A stretch of DNA of 64,000 bases from Caulobacter sp. 602-1 (GCF_003931565.1 NZ_RRYI01000005.1:371168-435167); one strand, 5' to 3'; counted from the first letter of the stretch, positions 1 through 8,973 are shown. Notes: generated by a model not told the origin, from the sequence alone. Numbers and translations are program-made.

Positions 1-316
1 GGCGGACATGGAGGCGCGCTTTGGCCGTTCGCTGGACCCGCCGGCCCTGCGCGCTGTCCCCGTGCACCTGGCGGTCGGCGACGCCGACACCGACACCTGG
101 GAGATCACCCACAAGCCCGGCGGCGCGCACTGGATGGACGGCGCCAACGCCACGGGCGCGACCCGGGTCGAGCGCCTCAAGACCCTGGAAGCCAGTCTGT
201 CGGCGGCCGGCGTCCAGACGCGGATGGACATCCTGCCCGGCGTGCGCCACCAGCGCGACGCCCTGGCCCAGTCGGCCATCGCCTTCTTCACCCAAACGCT
301 TGGCGCGTCATGCTGA
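1..316 (+). CDS. alpha/beta-hydrolase-like protein, C-terminal part
   Basis: The reading frame is open from the window edge, so the start lies outside and only about the last 104 residues are seen. The segment has the look of the end of an alpha/beta hydrolase (dienelactone hydrolase or esterase type): a strand 'VPVHLAVGDADTDTW', then a late 'GVRHQRDAL' that could carry the catalytic histidine. The nucleophile would be upstream and is not visible. It overlaps the next gene by 7 bases, so it belongs to the operon that runs to 8973. In that setting an esterase or amidase releasing building blocks from an imported compound is plausible. Family assignment is from a short fragment only. Confidence 0.5.
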   Translation, partial: ADMEARFGRSLDPPALRAVPVHLAVGDADTDTWEITHKPGGAHWMDGANATGATRVERLKTLEASLSAAGVQTRMDILPGVRHQRDALAQSAIAFFTQTLGASC

Positions 317-1095
317 GGCCCAACGCCCTCAAGGCGCGGCTGGCGCGGCGCGAGCCGTCGCTGGGGGCTTGGCTGTTCATGGCCAGCCCGCCTGCCGCCG
401 AGCTGTTATCCCATGTCGGGTTCGACGCCCTGATCGTCGATCTGGAGCACGCACCGGCCGGTCTGGGCGACGCCGTTGATCAACTGCGCGCGACCGGCGA
501 CCGGCCTGATGGGCCGACCCTGCTGGCGCGCCTGCCCAGCGTCGAGGCCGCCGTGGTCAAGCCCGTGCTCGACATGGGCGTCGAAGGGCTGTTCGCCCCC
601 GCGCTGGAGAGCGCCGACGAGGTCGAGCGGCTGGTGCGCGCGGCCTACTATCCGCCGCGCGGTTCGCGTGGCCTCCACTACACGGTCTCGCGCGCCGCAG
701 GCTGGGGCGCCGACAGCGCCGCCTATCCCGGCCACGCCGCCGACCAGACCCTGATCGTGGCGATGATCGAGTCCGAAAAGGGCGTCGAGGCCATTCCGGA
801 GATGGCGGCCGTCGATTGCGTCGACATGTTCTTCATCGGTCCGCTGGACCTATCGGCCAGCATCGGCGTGGCGGGGCAGTACGACAGTTCCGCCTTCGTG
901 GAGCTGTGGTCCGAGGCCGAGCGGCGCATCCTTGAGAGCGGCGTCGCCCTGGGCGGGACGATCCTGCCGGGCCAGCCGGCCCAGCGCCTGTTCGAGCGAC
1001 AATACACCTTCGTGACGGTGGGCGCGGATGCGGGCTTCTTGCGGAGCGCGGCCGTGGCGGCGCTGGATGGCGCCAGGAGATCCGCGCATGACTGA
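310..1095 (+). CDS. HpcH/HpaI-family aldolase
   Basis: A 261-residue class II aldolase of the HpcH/HpaI (2,4-dihydroxyhept-2-ene-1,7-dioate aldolase) family, the usual length. Visible landmarks are 'DALIVDLEHAP' near residue 38, 'MIESEKGVEAI' near 152 with the metal-binding Glu, and 'GPLDLSASIG' near 177. The family splits or joins 4-hydroxy-2-oxo acids using pyruvate or oxaloacetate; its relative SbnG makes citrate for a siderophore. The substrate here cannot be read from sequence. The gene overlaps its neighbours at both ends (7 bases upstream, 8 downstream), which implies coupled expression with the transporter and ethanolamine ammonia-lyase genes. Confidence 0.85.
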   Translation: MLRPNALKARLARREPSLGAWLFMASPPAAELLSHVGFDALIVDLEHAPAGLGDAVDQLRATGDRPDGPTLLARLPSVEAAVVKPVLDMGVEGLFAPALESADEVERLVRAAYYPPRGSRGLHYTVSRAAGWGADSAAYPGHAADQTLIVAMIESEKGVEAIPEMAAVDCVDMFFIGPLDLSASIGVAGQYDSSAFVELWSEAERRILESGVALGGTILPGQPAQRLFERQYTFVTVGADAGFLRSAAVAALDGARRSAHD

Positions 1096-2197
1096 TGGCA
1101 AGGTGACGCCCGCGCGTCGCGGCGTGCTGGCCGGTCTGGCGGCCATGGCGGGTTTGACCGGGGGCAGGGGACTGGCCCAGGGCCAGGACCTGATCGCGGC
1201 CTCGCGGCGTGAGACGGGCCTGCGTGTCTATTCCAACATGGCCGAATATAACTGGCGCGAGATCCTGGAGGGGTTCAAGCGCCGCTATCCTTGGATCCGG
1301 GTCGAGACCCTGGACATGGGGCCCACCGAGGCCTTCGAGCGCTACTACGCCGAAACCTCGGCCAGGCGGGCCTCGGCCGACATGATCGTCAGCAGCGCGC
1401 CGGACGCCTGGCTGCGCTTCGCCCAGCGCCGCGCGGCGGCCGGCTATCGCAGTCCCGAGGAGCCGCGCCTGCCGGCTTGGAGCCTGCCGCTGCCGGGGGT
1501 CTACACCCTGTCGGCCGATCCGATGCTGATGGTCTACAACAAGGCGCTTCTGGACCCGCACCAGGTCCCGACGGGCCTCAATCAGCTGACCGCGCTGGCG
1601 GCGGAAAATCCGCGCAAGTTCGCCCATCGCATCACCACCTATGACGCGTCCGCCCACGCCCTGGCCTATGCTGTGCACTGGTCGGCGATCGACCAGAGGA
1701 AGCCCGGCGGCTGGGACCTGATGCAGCGCCTGGCGCCCTATGTTCGGGTCGAGACCGGCGGGGCGGCCATGCTCGACAAGGTCACGGCCGGCGAATACCT
1801 GGTCGGCTATCACGTCTCGGCCGTGACGGTCCTGCCGCAGATGCTGACCAAAGGCCGCGCCAAGATCGTCGCCTGGACGCTGTGCGCCGACGGCACGCCG
1901 GTCGTGCCGCGCGGCATGGCGGTCACGGCCGCCGCGCGCAATCCGACCTCGGCGCGTCTGCTGCTCGACTACCTGCTCTCGCGTGACGGCCAGATCGCCG
2001 CCGCCAAGGGTGGGCTGACGCCTTATCGCAGCGACGTGCGCGAGAGCGACGTGCCGTTCCTCACCCATGACGGCGTGATCCGCCGACTGGGCGGTGAGTC
2101 CAAGGTGGTCATGGTCGGCTACGACCATCGCATGGTCAGCCAGTACGACGCCTTCGTCGCCCGCTGGAACGGACTGTTCCACAGGCGGCGCCGATGA
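1088..2197 (+). CDS. ABC transporter periplasmic substrate-binding protein (Fbp/iron type)
   Basis: Start chosen at the ATG overlapping the aldolase stop; an upstream in-frame start would add a non-signal-like extension. The 369-residue product has a twin-arginine-like export signal ('ARRGVLAGLAAMAGL'), followed by 'GLRVYSNMAEYNWREIL', the typical opening of family-1 binding proteins related to FbpA, AfuA, thiamine- and aminoethylphosphonate-binding proteins. It precedes the fused two-domain permease and ATPase that normally accompany this class. Ligand may be ferric iron, a ferric chelate or a small polar organic compound; sequence alone does not settle this. Overlap with the permease start is ATGA. 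Confidence 0.85.
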   Translation: MTDGKVTPARRGVLAGLAAMAGLTGGRGLAQGQDLIAASRRETGLRVYSNMAEYNWREILEGFKRRYPWIRVETLDMGPTEAFERYYAETSARRASADMIVSSAPDAWLRFAQRRAAAGYRSPEEPRLPAWSLPLPGVYTLSADPMLMVYNKALLDPHQVPTGLNQLTALAAENPRKFAHRITTYDASAHALAYAVHWSAIDQRKPGGWDLMQRLAPYVRVETGGAAMLDKVTAGEYLVGYHVSAVTVLPQMLTKGRAKIVAWTLCADGTPVVPRGMAVTAAARNPTSARLLLDYLLSRDGQIAAAKGGLTPYRSDVRESDVPFLTHDGVIRRLGGESKVVMVGYDHRMVSQYDAFVARWNGLFHRRRR

Positions 2198-3933
2198 GCC
2201 GCGCGAGCCCCGGAGCCTCCATGCCCGCTTCCGCCAAGCTTCTCGATGGTCTCTCGCCACTGTCGCACGCCTTGCTGATCCAGTGGGCGACGGCGATCGT
2301 CACCGTCATCCTGGTCGCCGCGCCCCTCGGCCCGATCCTCTGGCAATCGTTCCTCGACAAGCCGCTGTACGAGACCGGAGCCCTGACCCTGCACAACTAT
2401 TCGCGGCTGTTCGGCGACCCCGACTTCCACGACGTGCTGGCCAATTCGTTCCAGCTGGCCGCCCTGACGACGGTGGTCGCCTGCGCGGCGGGCGTGGCCT
2501 TCGCCCTGTTCATCGAGCGCACCAACCTGCCGGGCCGCCGCTGGCTGCGTCCGCTGGTGCTGTGGCCGATGTACATCTCGCAGCTGGTGACGGCCTTCGC
2601 CTGGTACATCATCTACGGCCCGTCGGGTTACATCACCCTGCTGGGCGAGCGCCTGATCGGGGTGCCGCCCTGGGACATGTACTCGATCCCCGGCATGGCC
2701 ATCATCGCGGGCGTCACCCAGGCGCCGCTGGTCTACCTGTTCTGCTCTAGCTCGGCGCGGATGGCCGACGCCACGCTGGAGGACGCCGGACGCAGCATGA
2801 GCGCCGGAGCCTTGCGTGTGCTGTGGTCGATCTCGCTGCCGCTGATGCGTCCGGCGATCATCTACAGCGCCTTGCTGGTGTTCATCGGCTCGCTGGAGAT
2901 GCTGGCTGTGCCGCTGGTGTTTGGACGCCCCGCCGGCCTGGAGTTCTTCACGACCTTCCTGTTCAGCCGGGGCCTGGGCGCGATCACCCCCGACTATGGC
3001 CTGGTTGGCGCGGCGGCGGCCCTGCTGCTGGCCATCGTCTCGGGGCTGCTGGTCCTGCAAGGCCTGTTGCTGAGCAAGGCCGGGCGCTTCGTCACCGTGA
3101 AGGGCAAGGCCCAGCGGCCCAAGGTCGCCGATCTGGGCAAGGCCGGCCCGCCGATCGCGGCGGCGCTGTGGCTCTATCTGGTTCTGGCCCTGCTGATCCC
3201 GCTGATCGGCATCGTCCTGCGGGCCTTCACCACCTTCCTGACGCCGCTGCTGTCGCCGTTCGAGCTGCTGACCTTCGACAACTTCGCGATCCTGGCCAAG
3301 TACCCGGCCTATATCCGCTCGATCACCAACAGCGTCATCATCGCCTTCGTCGGTGGCGTCGGGGCCACGGCCTTCGTGGCCCTGCTGGCCCTGGTCGTGC
3401 AGCGCTCCAGCTTCCCGTTCCGGCGGCAGCTGGAATATGTCGCCCTCTATCCGCGCGCCATGCCTGGCGTGGTGGCCGGCATCGGCTTCTTCTGGGCGAT
3501 GCTGCTGATCCCCGGCGCCAGCCTGCTGCAAGGCACGATCTGGATCCTGATGATCGCCTTCGCCATGCGCGGCATGCCCACGGCCTATGGCGCCATGGCG
3601 CCGGCCATGATGCAGATCGGCAAGGAGCTGGACCAGAGCGCGCGGTCGGTCGGCGCCAGCTGGTGGACGGTCTCGACCCGGATCGTTCTGCCGCTGATGA
3701 AGCCGGCCCTGTTCTCGGCCTTCACCCTGCTCTTCCTCGGCATGCTCAAGGAGTACGCCTCGGCGGTGTTCCTGTTCGCGCCGGGGGCCGAGATCATCGG
3801 CACGACCATGTTGTCGTTCTGGGCCAACGGCAACAGCGGCGCGGTCGCCGCCCTGTCGGTCATCCAGCTTCTCATCACCTTCCTCTTCGTGACGGCCGCG
3901 CGCCTCAGCACAAGGACGCACCGCGATGTCTGA
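2194..3933 (+). CDS. ABC transporter permease, fused two-domain iron(III)-type
   Basis: A 579-residue inner-membrane protein with two tandem binding-protein-dependent transport domains, each about 250 residues, as in FbpB, AfuB and SfuB. Each half ends with an EAA-type loop: 'LEDAGRSMSAGALRVLWSISLP' region in the first half and 'LDQSARSVGASWWTV' in the second. About twelve hydrophobic segments are evident. It starts inside the stop of the binding-protein gene and its end overlaps the ATPase start by 8 bases, so the three form one import complex. Fused permeases are typical for iron, thiamine, spermidine-like and phosphonate importers of this superfamily. Confidence 0.9.
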   Translation: MSRASPGASMPASAKLLDGLSPLSHALLIQWATAIVTVILVAAPLGPILWQSFLDKPLYETGALTLHNYSRLFGDPDFHDVLANSFQLAALTTVVACAAGVAFALFIERTNLPGRRWLRPLVLWPMYISQLVTAFAWYIIYGPSGYITLLGERLIGVPPWDMYSIPGMAIIAGVTQAPLVYLFCSSSARMADATLEDAGRSMSAGALRVLWSISLPLMRPAIIYSALLVFIGSLEMLAVPLVFGRPAGLEFFTTFLFSRGLGAITPDYGLVGAAAALLLAIVSGLLVLQGLLLSKAGRFVTVKGKAQRPKVADLGKAGPPIAAALWLYLVLALLIPLIGIVLRAFTTFLTPLLSPFELLTFDNFAILAKYPAYIRSITNSVIIAFVGGVGATAFVALLALVVQRSSFPFRRQLEYVALYPRAMPGVVAGIGFFWAMLLIPGASLLQGTIWILMIAFAMRGMPTAYGAMAPAMMQIGKELDQSARSVGASWWTVSTRIVLPLMKPALFSAFTLLFLGMLKEYASAVFLFAPGAEIIGTTMLSFWANGNSGAVAALSVIQLLITFLFVTAARLSTRTHRDV

Positions 3934-5002
3934 TGTTTTCGTCGAGAAACTCTCCAAGCGGTTTGGCGACGTCACCGCCCTGCACGACGTCAACCTACAT
4001 GTGGCGCAGGGTGAGTTCCTGACTCTGCTGGGCCCCTCGGGTTGCGGTAAATCGACGACCCTGTTCGCCATCGCCGGCCTCGACACGCCCTCGGGCGGCG
4101 TCATCCGGGTGGGCGGTCAGACCTTCTTCGACGGCGCGGGCAAGGTCGATGTGCCGCCCGAGCGCCGCAACCTGGGCCTCGTCTTCCAGTCCTACGCCCT
4201 CTGGCCGCACATGACGGTCGCCCAGAACCTGGCCTTTCCGCTGAAGCTGCGGGGCGTTAGCAAGGCCGAGCAGGCGCCCCGCATCGCCGAGGCCCTGTCG
4301 CTGGTCGATATGGGCGAGTACGGCGGGCGCTTTCCGCACGAACTGTCCGGCGGCCAGCAGCAGCGCGTGGCCCTGGCCCGAACCCTGGTCTTCCGGCCAA
4401 CCCTGCTGCTGCTGGACGAGCCGCTGTCCAACCTGGACGCCAAGCTGCGGATCAAGGCCCGCGGCTGGCTCAAATCATTGCAGCGCCAGCTGGGCCTGAC
4501 GACGATCTACGTCACCCACGACCAGGAGGAGGCACTGGCGCTGAGCGACCGCATCGCGGTGATGAACAAGGGGCGGATCGTCCAGCTCGACAGCCCCGAG
4601 ACCATCTATCGGCGACCGACCAACACCTTCGTGGCCGACTTCATCGGGGCCAGCAACTTCCTGCCGGTGCGGCGGACGGGCGCCACTGTGGATGAGATCA
4701 CGCCGGTCATGACCGAGGCGGGGGTCGCTCTGCGCGCGGTCGCCGCCGCCTCGGCCGGCGCCGACGACGGGATCGTCACGGTCAGGCCCCAGCACATCCG
4801 ACTTTCGCGGCAGCGTCCGAGCGATCGTGGCCTCAACGTGCTGGCCGGCGCGATCACCGATCGCACCTATCTGGGCGCGCGGCACGCTTACGGCCTGGAG
4901 ATCAGCGGCCACACCCTGGTCGCCGAGGTCGAGGAGGTGCTCGAGCCGGGACCAGTCTTCGCGGCGTTCGAGCCGCGCGATACCCTGCTGATCGCGCGCT
5001 AG
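3926..5002 (+). CDS. ABC transporter ATP-binding protein (FbpC/PotA-like)
   Basis: 358-residue nucleotide-binding subunit of the importer encoded just upstream. Walker A is 'GPSGCGKST' near residue 38, the ABC signature 'LSGGQQQR' near 140, Walker B 'LLLLDEPLSNLD' near 160, and the H-loop 'YVTHDQEEA' near 197. The last 110 residues form a TOBE-like regulatory domain, as in FbpC, PotA and UgpC. The ATG overlaps the permease stop by 8 bases, and eutB starts 4 bases after its own stop, so the transporter and the ethanolamine ammonia-lyase are one transcription unit. Confidence 0.9.
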   Translation: MSDVFVEKLSKRFGDVTALHDVNLHVAQGEFLTLLGPSGCGKSTTLFAIAGLDTPSGGVIRVGGQTFFDGAGKVDVPPERRNLGLVFQSYALWPHMTVAQNLAFPLKLRGVSKAEQAPRIAEALSLVDMGEYGGRFPHELSGGQQQRVALARTLVFRPTLLLLDEPLSNLDAKLRIKARGWLKSLQRQLGLTTIYVTHDQEEALALSDRIAVMNKGRIVQLDSPETIYRRPTNTFVADFIGASNFLPVRRTGATVDEITPVMTEAGVALRAVAAASAGADDGIVTVRPQHIRLSRQRPSDRGLNVLAGAITDRTYLGARHAYGLEISGHTLVAEVEEVLEPGPVFAAFEPRDTLLIAR

Positions 5003-5006
5003 GCCC

Positions 5007-6395
5007 ATGCCGACGATCGACCTGGGCGGCACGCGCTATCGGTTCGACGACCTGAAGACCCTGCTGGCGGCCGCGTCGCCGTTTCGATCGGGCGACGCCC
5101 TGGCCGGCGTCGCCGCCCCCGACGCCGCGACGCGGGTGGCGGCCCGGCGGGCGCTGGCGGACCTGCCGTTGAAGGCCTTCCTGACCGACGCCATCGTTCC
5201 CTACGAGGACGACGAGGTCACCCGGCTGATCATCGACGGGCACGATGCGGCGGCCTTCGCGCCGATCTCCCACCTGACGGTCGGCGATTTCCGCGACTGG
5301 CTGCTCAGCGACGCGGCCGACGGCCAGGCCCTGGCGCGGCTGTCGCCGGGCCTGACGCCGGAGATGGTCGCGGGCGTCTGCAAGCTGATGCGCAACCAGG
5401 ACCTGATCGCGGTCGCGCGCAAGATCCAGGTGGTCACCCGCTTTCGCAACACCCTGGGCCAGGCTGGCACCCTGGCCGTGCGCCTTCAGCCCAACCACCC
5501 CACGGACGATCCGGCCGGCGTCGCGGCGATCATCCTCGACGGCCTGCTGATGGGCAGCGGCGACGCGGTGATCGGGGTCAATCCGGCCACCGACAGCGTT
5601 GCGGGCGCCACGACCCTGCTGCGGCTGATCGACGACCTGCGCCAGGCCTATGCGATCCCGACCCAAAGCTGCATCCTGACCCACATCACCAATACCATAG
5701 CGGCGATCGAGCGCGGCGCGCCGGTGGACCTGGTGTTCCAGTCGATCGCCGGCAGCCAGAAGGCCAACAGCGGCTTTGGCGTCGATCTGGCGGTGCTGCG
5801 CGAGGGACGTGAGGCGGCCCTGTCGCTGAACCGCGGGACCGTCGGCCAGGACGTCATGTACTTCGAGACCGGGCAGGGCGCGGCCCTGTCGGCCGACGCC
5901 CATCACGGCGCCGACCAGCAGACCATGGAAACCCGGGCCTATGCCGTGGCGCGGGCGTTCTCGCCGCTGCTGGTCAACACCGTGGTCGGCTTCATCGGCC
6001 CCGAATATCTCTACGACGGCAAGCAGATCATCCGGGCGGGTCTGGAGGATCACTTCTGTGGCAAGCTGCTGGGCCTGCCGATGGGCGTGGACGTTTGCTA
6101 CACCAACCATGCCGAGGCCGACCAGGACGACATGGACGACCTGCTGACCCTGCTGGGGGTGGCCGGCGTCAACTTCGTCATCGGAGTGCCCGGCGCCGAC
6201 GACATCATGCTCAACTATCAGTCCACCAGCTTCCATGACGCGCTCTATCTGCGTCAGGTCCTGAACCTGCGGCCGGCGCCGGAGTTCGCCGCCTGGCTCG
6301 ACCAGATCGGCCTGCTGGACGCGCGAGGCGGGGTACGTTCAACCGCGTTGGACCAGGTCGGGTCGATCCTGTCGCTGCCGAGGGTGCTGGCGTGA
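5007..6395 (+). CDS. eutB: ethanolamine ammonia-lyase large subunit
   Basis: 462 residues, close to the roughly 450 of known EutB. It forms with EutC the adenosylcobalamin-dependent enzyme that turns ethanolamine into acetaldehyde and ammonia. Family features seen include 'GLTPEMVAGVCKLMRNQDL', 'TRFRNTLGQAGTLAVRLQPN', 'GDAVIGVNPATDSV' and 'FVIGVPGADDIMLNYQSTS'. No EutA reactivase, shell proteins or acetaldehyde dehydrogenase occur next to it in the window. Placement directly after an ABC importer ATPase suggests that ethanolamine is released from the imported compound or is itself the substrate. The stop overlaps the eutC GTG start. Confidence 0.96.
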   Translation: MPTIDLGGTRYRFDDLKTLLAAASPFRSGDALAGVAAPDAATRVAARRALADLPLKAFLTDAIVPYEDDEVTRLIIDGHDAAAFAPISHLTVGDFRDWLLSDAADGQALARLSPGLTPEMVAGVCKLMRNQDLIAVARKIQVVTRFRNTLGQAGTLAVRLQPNHPTDDPAGVAAIILDGLLMGSGDAVIGVNPATDSVAGATTLLRLIDDLRQAYAIPTQSCILTHITNTIAAIERGAPVDLVFQSIAGSQKANSGFGVDLAVLREGREAALSLNRGTVGQDVMYFETGQGAALSADAHHGADQQTMETRAYAVARAFSPLLVNTVVGFIGPEYLYDGKQIIRAGLEDHFCGKLLGLPMGVDVCYTNHAEADQDDMDDLLTLLGVAGVNFVIGVPGADDIMLNYQSTSFHDALYLRQVLNLRPAPEFAAWLDQIGLLDARGGVRSTALDQVGSILSLPRVLA

Positions 6396-7159
6396 CTCCC
6401 GCTCCCGGATCCTTGCTCTCCCGCCTGCGCGCCGCCACCGACGCGCGGATCGGCCTGGGGCGGGCGGGCGCGGGCCTGCCGACAGCCGCGATGTTGGCCT
6501 TCCAGAGCGATCACGCCCTGGCCCGAGACGCCGTTCACGCGCCGATGGACGCGGCCGCCCTGGCCGGCGCCTTGGCCGGAGAGCCGACCATCGCCGCGTC
6601 CAGCTGCGCCGACAGCCGCGCGACCTACCTGCAACGACCCGGCCTGGGACGCTGCCTGGACGCGGGCTCCGTCGAGCGGCTGCGGGCGACGGAGCAAGGC
6701 CACGACCTGGTCATCGTCATCGGCGACGGCCTGTCGGCTCGGGCCGTCCAGGCCCATGCGCCCGCCGTCGTCGTGGCGCTGCGCGAGCAACTTGTTGGCT
6801 GGCGGATCGCCCCGATCGTCCTGGCCCGGCACGCGCGCGTGGCCCTGGGCGACGAGATCGGCGAGAACCTGGGCGCGGCTATGTCGCTGATGCTGATCGG
6901 CGAGCGACCCGGCCTCAGCTCGCCCGACAGCCTGGGCGCCTACCTCACCTGGGGGCCGCGATCAGGGCGAGCCGACAGTGAGCGCAACTGCGTCTCCAAC
7001 ATCCGCCCGCCACGGGGCCTGTCCTACGAGGTCGCCGCCGCCAAGCTCGCCTGGCTGCTGCGTCAGGCTCGCGCCCGCGCCCTGACGGGGGTCGGGCTGA
7101 AAGACGATTTCGATCCGGCGCTGGCCGCCGACGTCCCAAACCGCGCCCTGGGGGCCTGA
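6392..7159 (+). CDS. eutC: ethanolamine ammonia-lyase small subunit
   Basis: 255 residues, somewhat shorter than enterobacterial EutC (about 295) because of a shorter N-terminus. Diagnostic segments are 'TYLQRPGLGRCLD' and the C-terminal 'NCVSNIRPPRGLSYEVAAAK', with 'TGVGLKDDF' at the end; this subunit completes the B12-binding site. It starts at a GTG that overlaps the eutB stop (GTGA), ensuring coupled translation. The RraA-family gene begins 4 bases after its stop. Confidence 0.95.
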   Translation: MTPAPGSLLSRLRAATDARIGLGRAGAGLPTAAMLAFQSDHALARDAVHAPMDAAALAGALAGEPTIAASSCADSRATYLQRPGLGRCLDAGSVERLRATEQGHDLVIVIGDGLSARAVQAHAPAVVVALREQLVGWRIAPIVLARHARVALGDEIGENLGAAMSLMLIGERPGLSSPDSLGAYLTWGPRSGRADSERNCVSNIRPPRGLSYEVAAAKLAWLLRQARARALTGVGLKDDFDPALAADVPNRALGA

Positions 7160-7162
7160 GTC

Positions 7163-7831
7163 ATGTTCACGATCAATCCCATGCCGCCGCAGATCCCCGC
7201 CGACCTGATCGCTCTGCTGGAGCAGGTCGAGACCGCCACCCTGGGGCATGTGCTGCACCACGGCTTCGTCGATCCGGCGATCCGCGCGGTGTGGGAGGGG
7301 CCGCGCGTGGCGGGTACGGCGGTGACGGTGCGGATTCCGGCCGCGGACTCGACCCTGCTGCACCACGCCGTCAGCACGGCGCGGCCCGGCGATGTGCTGG
7401 TGATCGACCGTTGCGGCGACACCCGTCACGCCTGCTGGGGCGGGGTGACCACCAACGCCGCCAGGCTGGCAGGGATCGCCGCCGTGGTGATCGATGGCCC
7501 CGCCACCGACTTCGGGGAAATCCGCCGCGCCGAAATGCCGGTCTGGTGCAGAGGCCCCACGCCCCTGACCACCAAGTTCCTCAGCCTGGAGAGCGCGATG
7601 AACGCGCCGGTGTCGGTGGGGGGCGTGGCGGTCAATCCCGGCGACGCCATCCTGGCTGATGAAAGCGGTGTCGTGGTGCTCGAGCCCGACCGCGTCGAGG
7701 CTCTGGCCCGCCATGCGATACAGATGCAGCAGGATGAACTTGCGGTGCTGGCGCGCCTGAAGGCGGGCGAAGCGCTGGCGGACATTTCGGGCGCCAACCG
7801 CCTGATCGCTCAAGCCCTGGCGTCGCGATGA
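7163..7831 (+). CDS. RraA-family aldolase / oxaloacetate decarboxylase-like protein
   Basis: 222 residues of the RraA / 4-hydroxy-4-methyl-2-oxoglutarate aldolase family (often labelled demethylmenaquinone methyltransferase-like). Signature parts are 'PGDVLVIDRCGD' near residue 73 and 'GGVTTNAARLAGIAAVVIDG' near 93, where the Arg/Asp metal-pyruvate site lies. Enzymes of this family cleave branched hydroxy-oxo-dicarboxylates to pyruvate and often decarboxylate oxaloacetate. In this operon it could process a citrate-like or 2-oxoglutarate-like fragment together with the HpcH/HpaI aldolase. It overlaps the PepSY gene by ATGA. Confidence 0.87.
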   Translation: MFTINPMPPQIPADLIALLEQVETATLGHVLHHGFVDPAIRAVWEGPRVAGTAVTVRIPAADSTLLHHAVSTARPGDVLVIDRCGDTRHACWGGVTTNAARLAGIAAVVIDGPATDFGEIRRAEMPVWCRGPTPLTTKFLSLESAMNAPVSVGGVAVNPGDAILADESGVVVLEPDRVEALARHAIQMQQDELAVLARLKAGEALADISGANRLIAQALASR

Positions 7832-8973
7832 GCGGGACGCTCAATCCGCGCGGTGTGGCGGTGCTCGCGCATCGCTGGGCCGGACTGGTGATCGGGGCGC
7901 TCTGGGCGATGCAGGGCCTGACGGGCGCGTTGCTGGTCTTCCAGCCACAGCTCGAACGTCTGGCGCGTCGTCCGTTCTCGACCGCGCGTCTGGCTTCGCT
8001 GGACCAGTTGACCGACGCGGCCCAGGCGGCGGCCGGCGCGCCGATCAGTCGACTGGCCCTACCGGATCGCGCGGTCGGCGTCGTCAACGCGGACTATCTC
8101 GATGTTGGCGGGAAGCGAAGGTTCGTCCGCCTCGACGCCGAAAGCGCCAAGGTCATCGCGGTGACGGCGAGCGCGCCCGGTGTGGCCGCGCCGGCGACGG
8201 GTTGGGGCTGGGTGCGCTCCATCCATGAGCGCGCCTTGTTGAGCCAAGGCGGAGCCGGTCTGATCGCCGCCTCGGGCGCCTTCCTGATCACTGGCGTTCT
8301 GATAGGCGCGTGGCTCGGCTGGCCTCGACCGGGCAAGTGGCGTGTCAGCTTCGACGTGGCGCGATGGCGTAATCCGGCCCAGCGCCGATACGGTTGGCAT
8401 CGCGCGGTCGGTCTCCTCGCCGCAGGTCCCTTGGTGATCATCGCCGGCACGGGCGTCTACATGGCGATCCTTGGCCTCAACCCCTCACGCGCCGTTCCCG
8501 CAGTGCTGACCGCGCCGCCGATCGGGCCTCAGAGAGCCTATGAGATCGCTCACGCCCGTTTCCCGGAAGCTGTCTTTTCCAGTCTGCAGTTTCCCGCCCA
8601 ACCGCGCGGCGTTTACGCCGTGCGGCTGACCCAGCCCACCGAGGCCCGGCGCCGTTCGGGGCGCACCATAGTCGAGGTCGACGCCCGAACGGGCCGCACC
8701 GCCAAGATATACGATCCGTTGAACGCGCCGCTCGCCGCGCGACTTTCGGATCTGGTGCTACCGATCCACTATGGCGGCGTGGCGGGTCTGATCGGCATGG
8801 TTCTCGTGGCGGCCGCGGGTCTTTCCTTGCCGGCGCTTTATGGCTTGGGTCTATGGATCTGGCTGGTCCGGCGCGGTGTCCTGGGGCGTCGGAACAAGGC
8901 TAGGTTTGCGGAAGGCACAACTCCCGAGAATGAGCACCTCGTCCTGAAGATCCTTTTTCTGGACAGATTATAA
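7828..8973 (+). CDS. PepSY-associated transmembrane protein (siderophore/iron-reductase type)
   Basis: 381 residues with four evident membrane helices: near residues 15-37 ('HRWAGLVIGALWAMQG'), 145-170, 195-215 and 315-345. The long periplasmic segments between them are of PepSY type. Relatives (PiuB, FpvG, FoxB) sit in siderophore-uptake loci and help reduce iron released from siderophores at the inner membrane. It is the last gene of the operon and its ATG overlaps the RraA stop. Its presence next to an iron-type importer is the main sign that the operon handles a metal chelate rather than free ethanolamine. Confidence 0.85.
   Translation: MSGTLNPRGVAVLAHRWAGLVIGALWAMQGLTGALLVFQPQLERLARRPFSTARLASLDQLTDAAQAAAGAPISRLALPDRAVGVVNADYLDVGGKRRFVRLDAESAKVIAVTASAPGVAAPATGWGWVRSIHERALLSQGGAGLIAASGAFLITGVLIGAWLGWPRPGKWRVSFDVARWRNPAQRRYGWHRAVGLLAAGPLVIIAGTGVYMAILGLNPSRAVPAVLTAPPIGPQRAYEIAHARFPEAVFSSLQFPAQPRGVYAVRLTQPTEARRRSGRTIVEVDARTGRTAKIYDPLNAPLAARLSDLVLPIHYGGVAGLIGMVLVAAAGLSLPALYGLGLWIWLVRRGVLGRRNKARFAEGTTPENEHLVLKILFLDRL

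Noticed and set aside
2119..4104. 661-codon open frame antisense to the permease gene
   Set aside because: Gln/Arg/Asp-rich shadow typical of the reverse strand in GC-rich genes; the permease on the other strand is certain.
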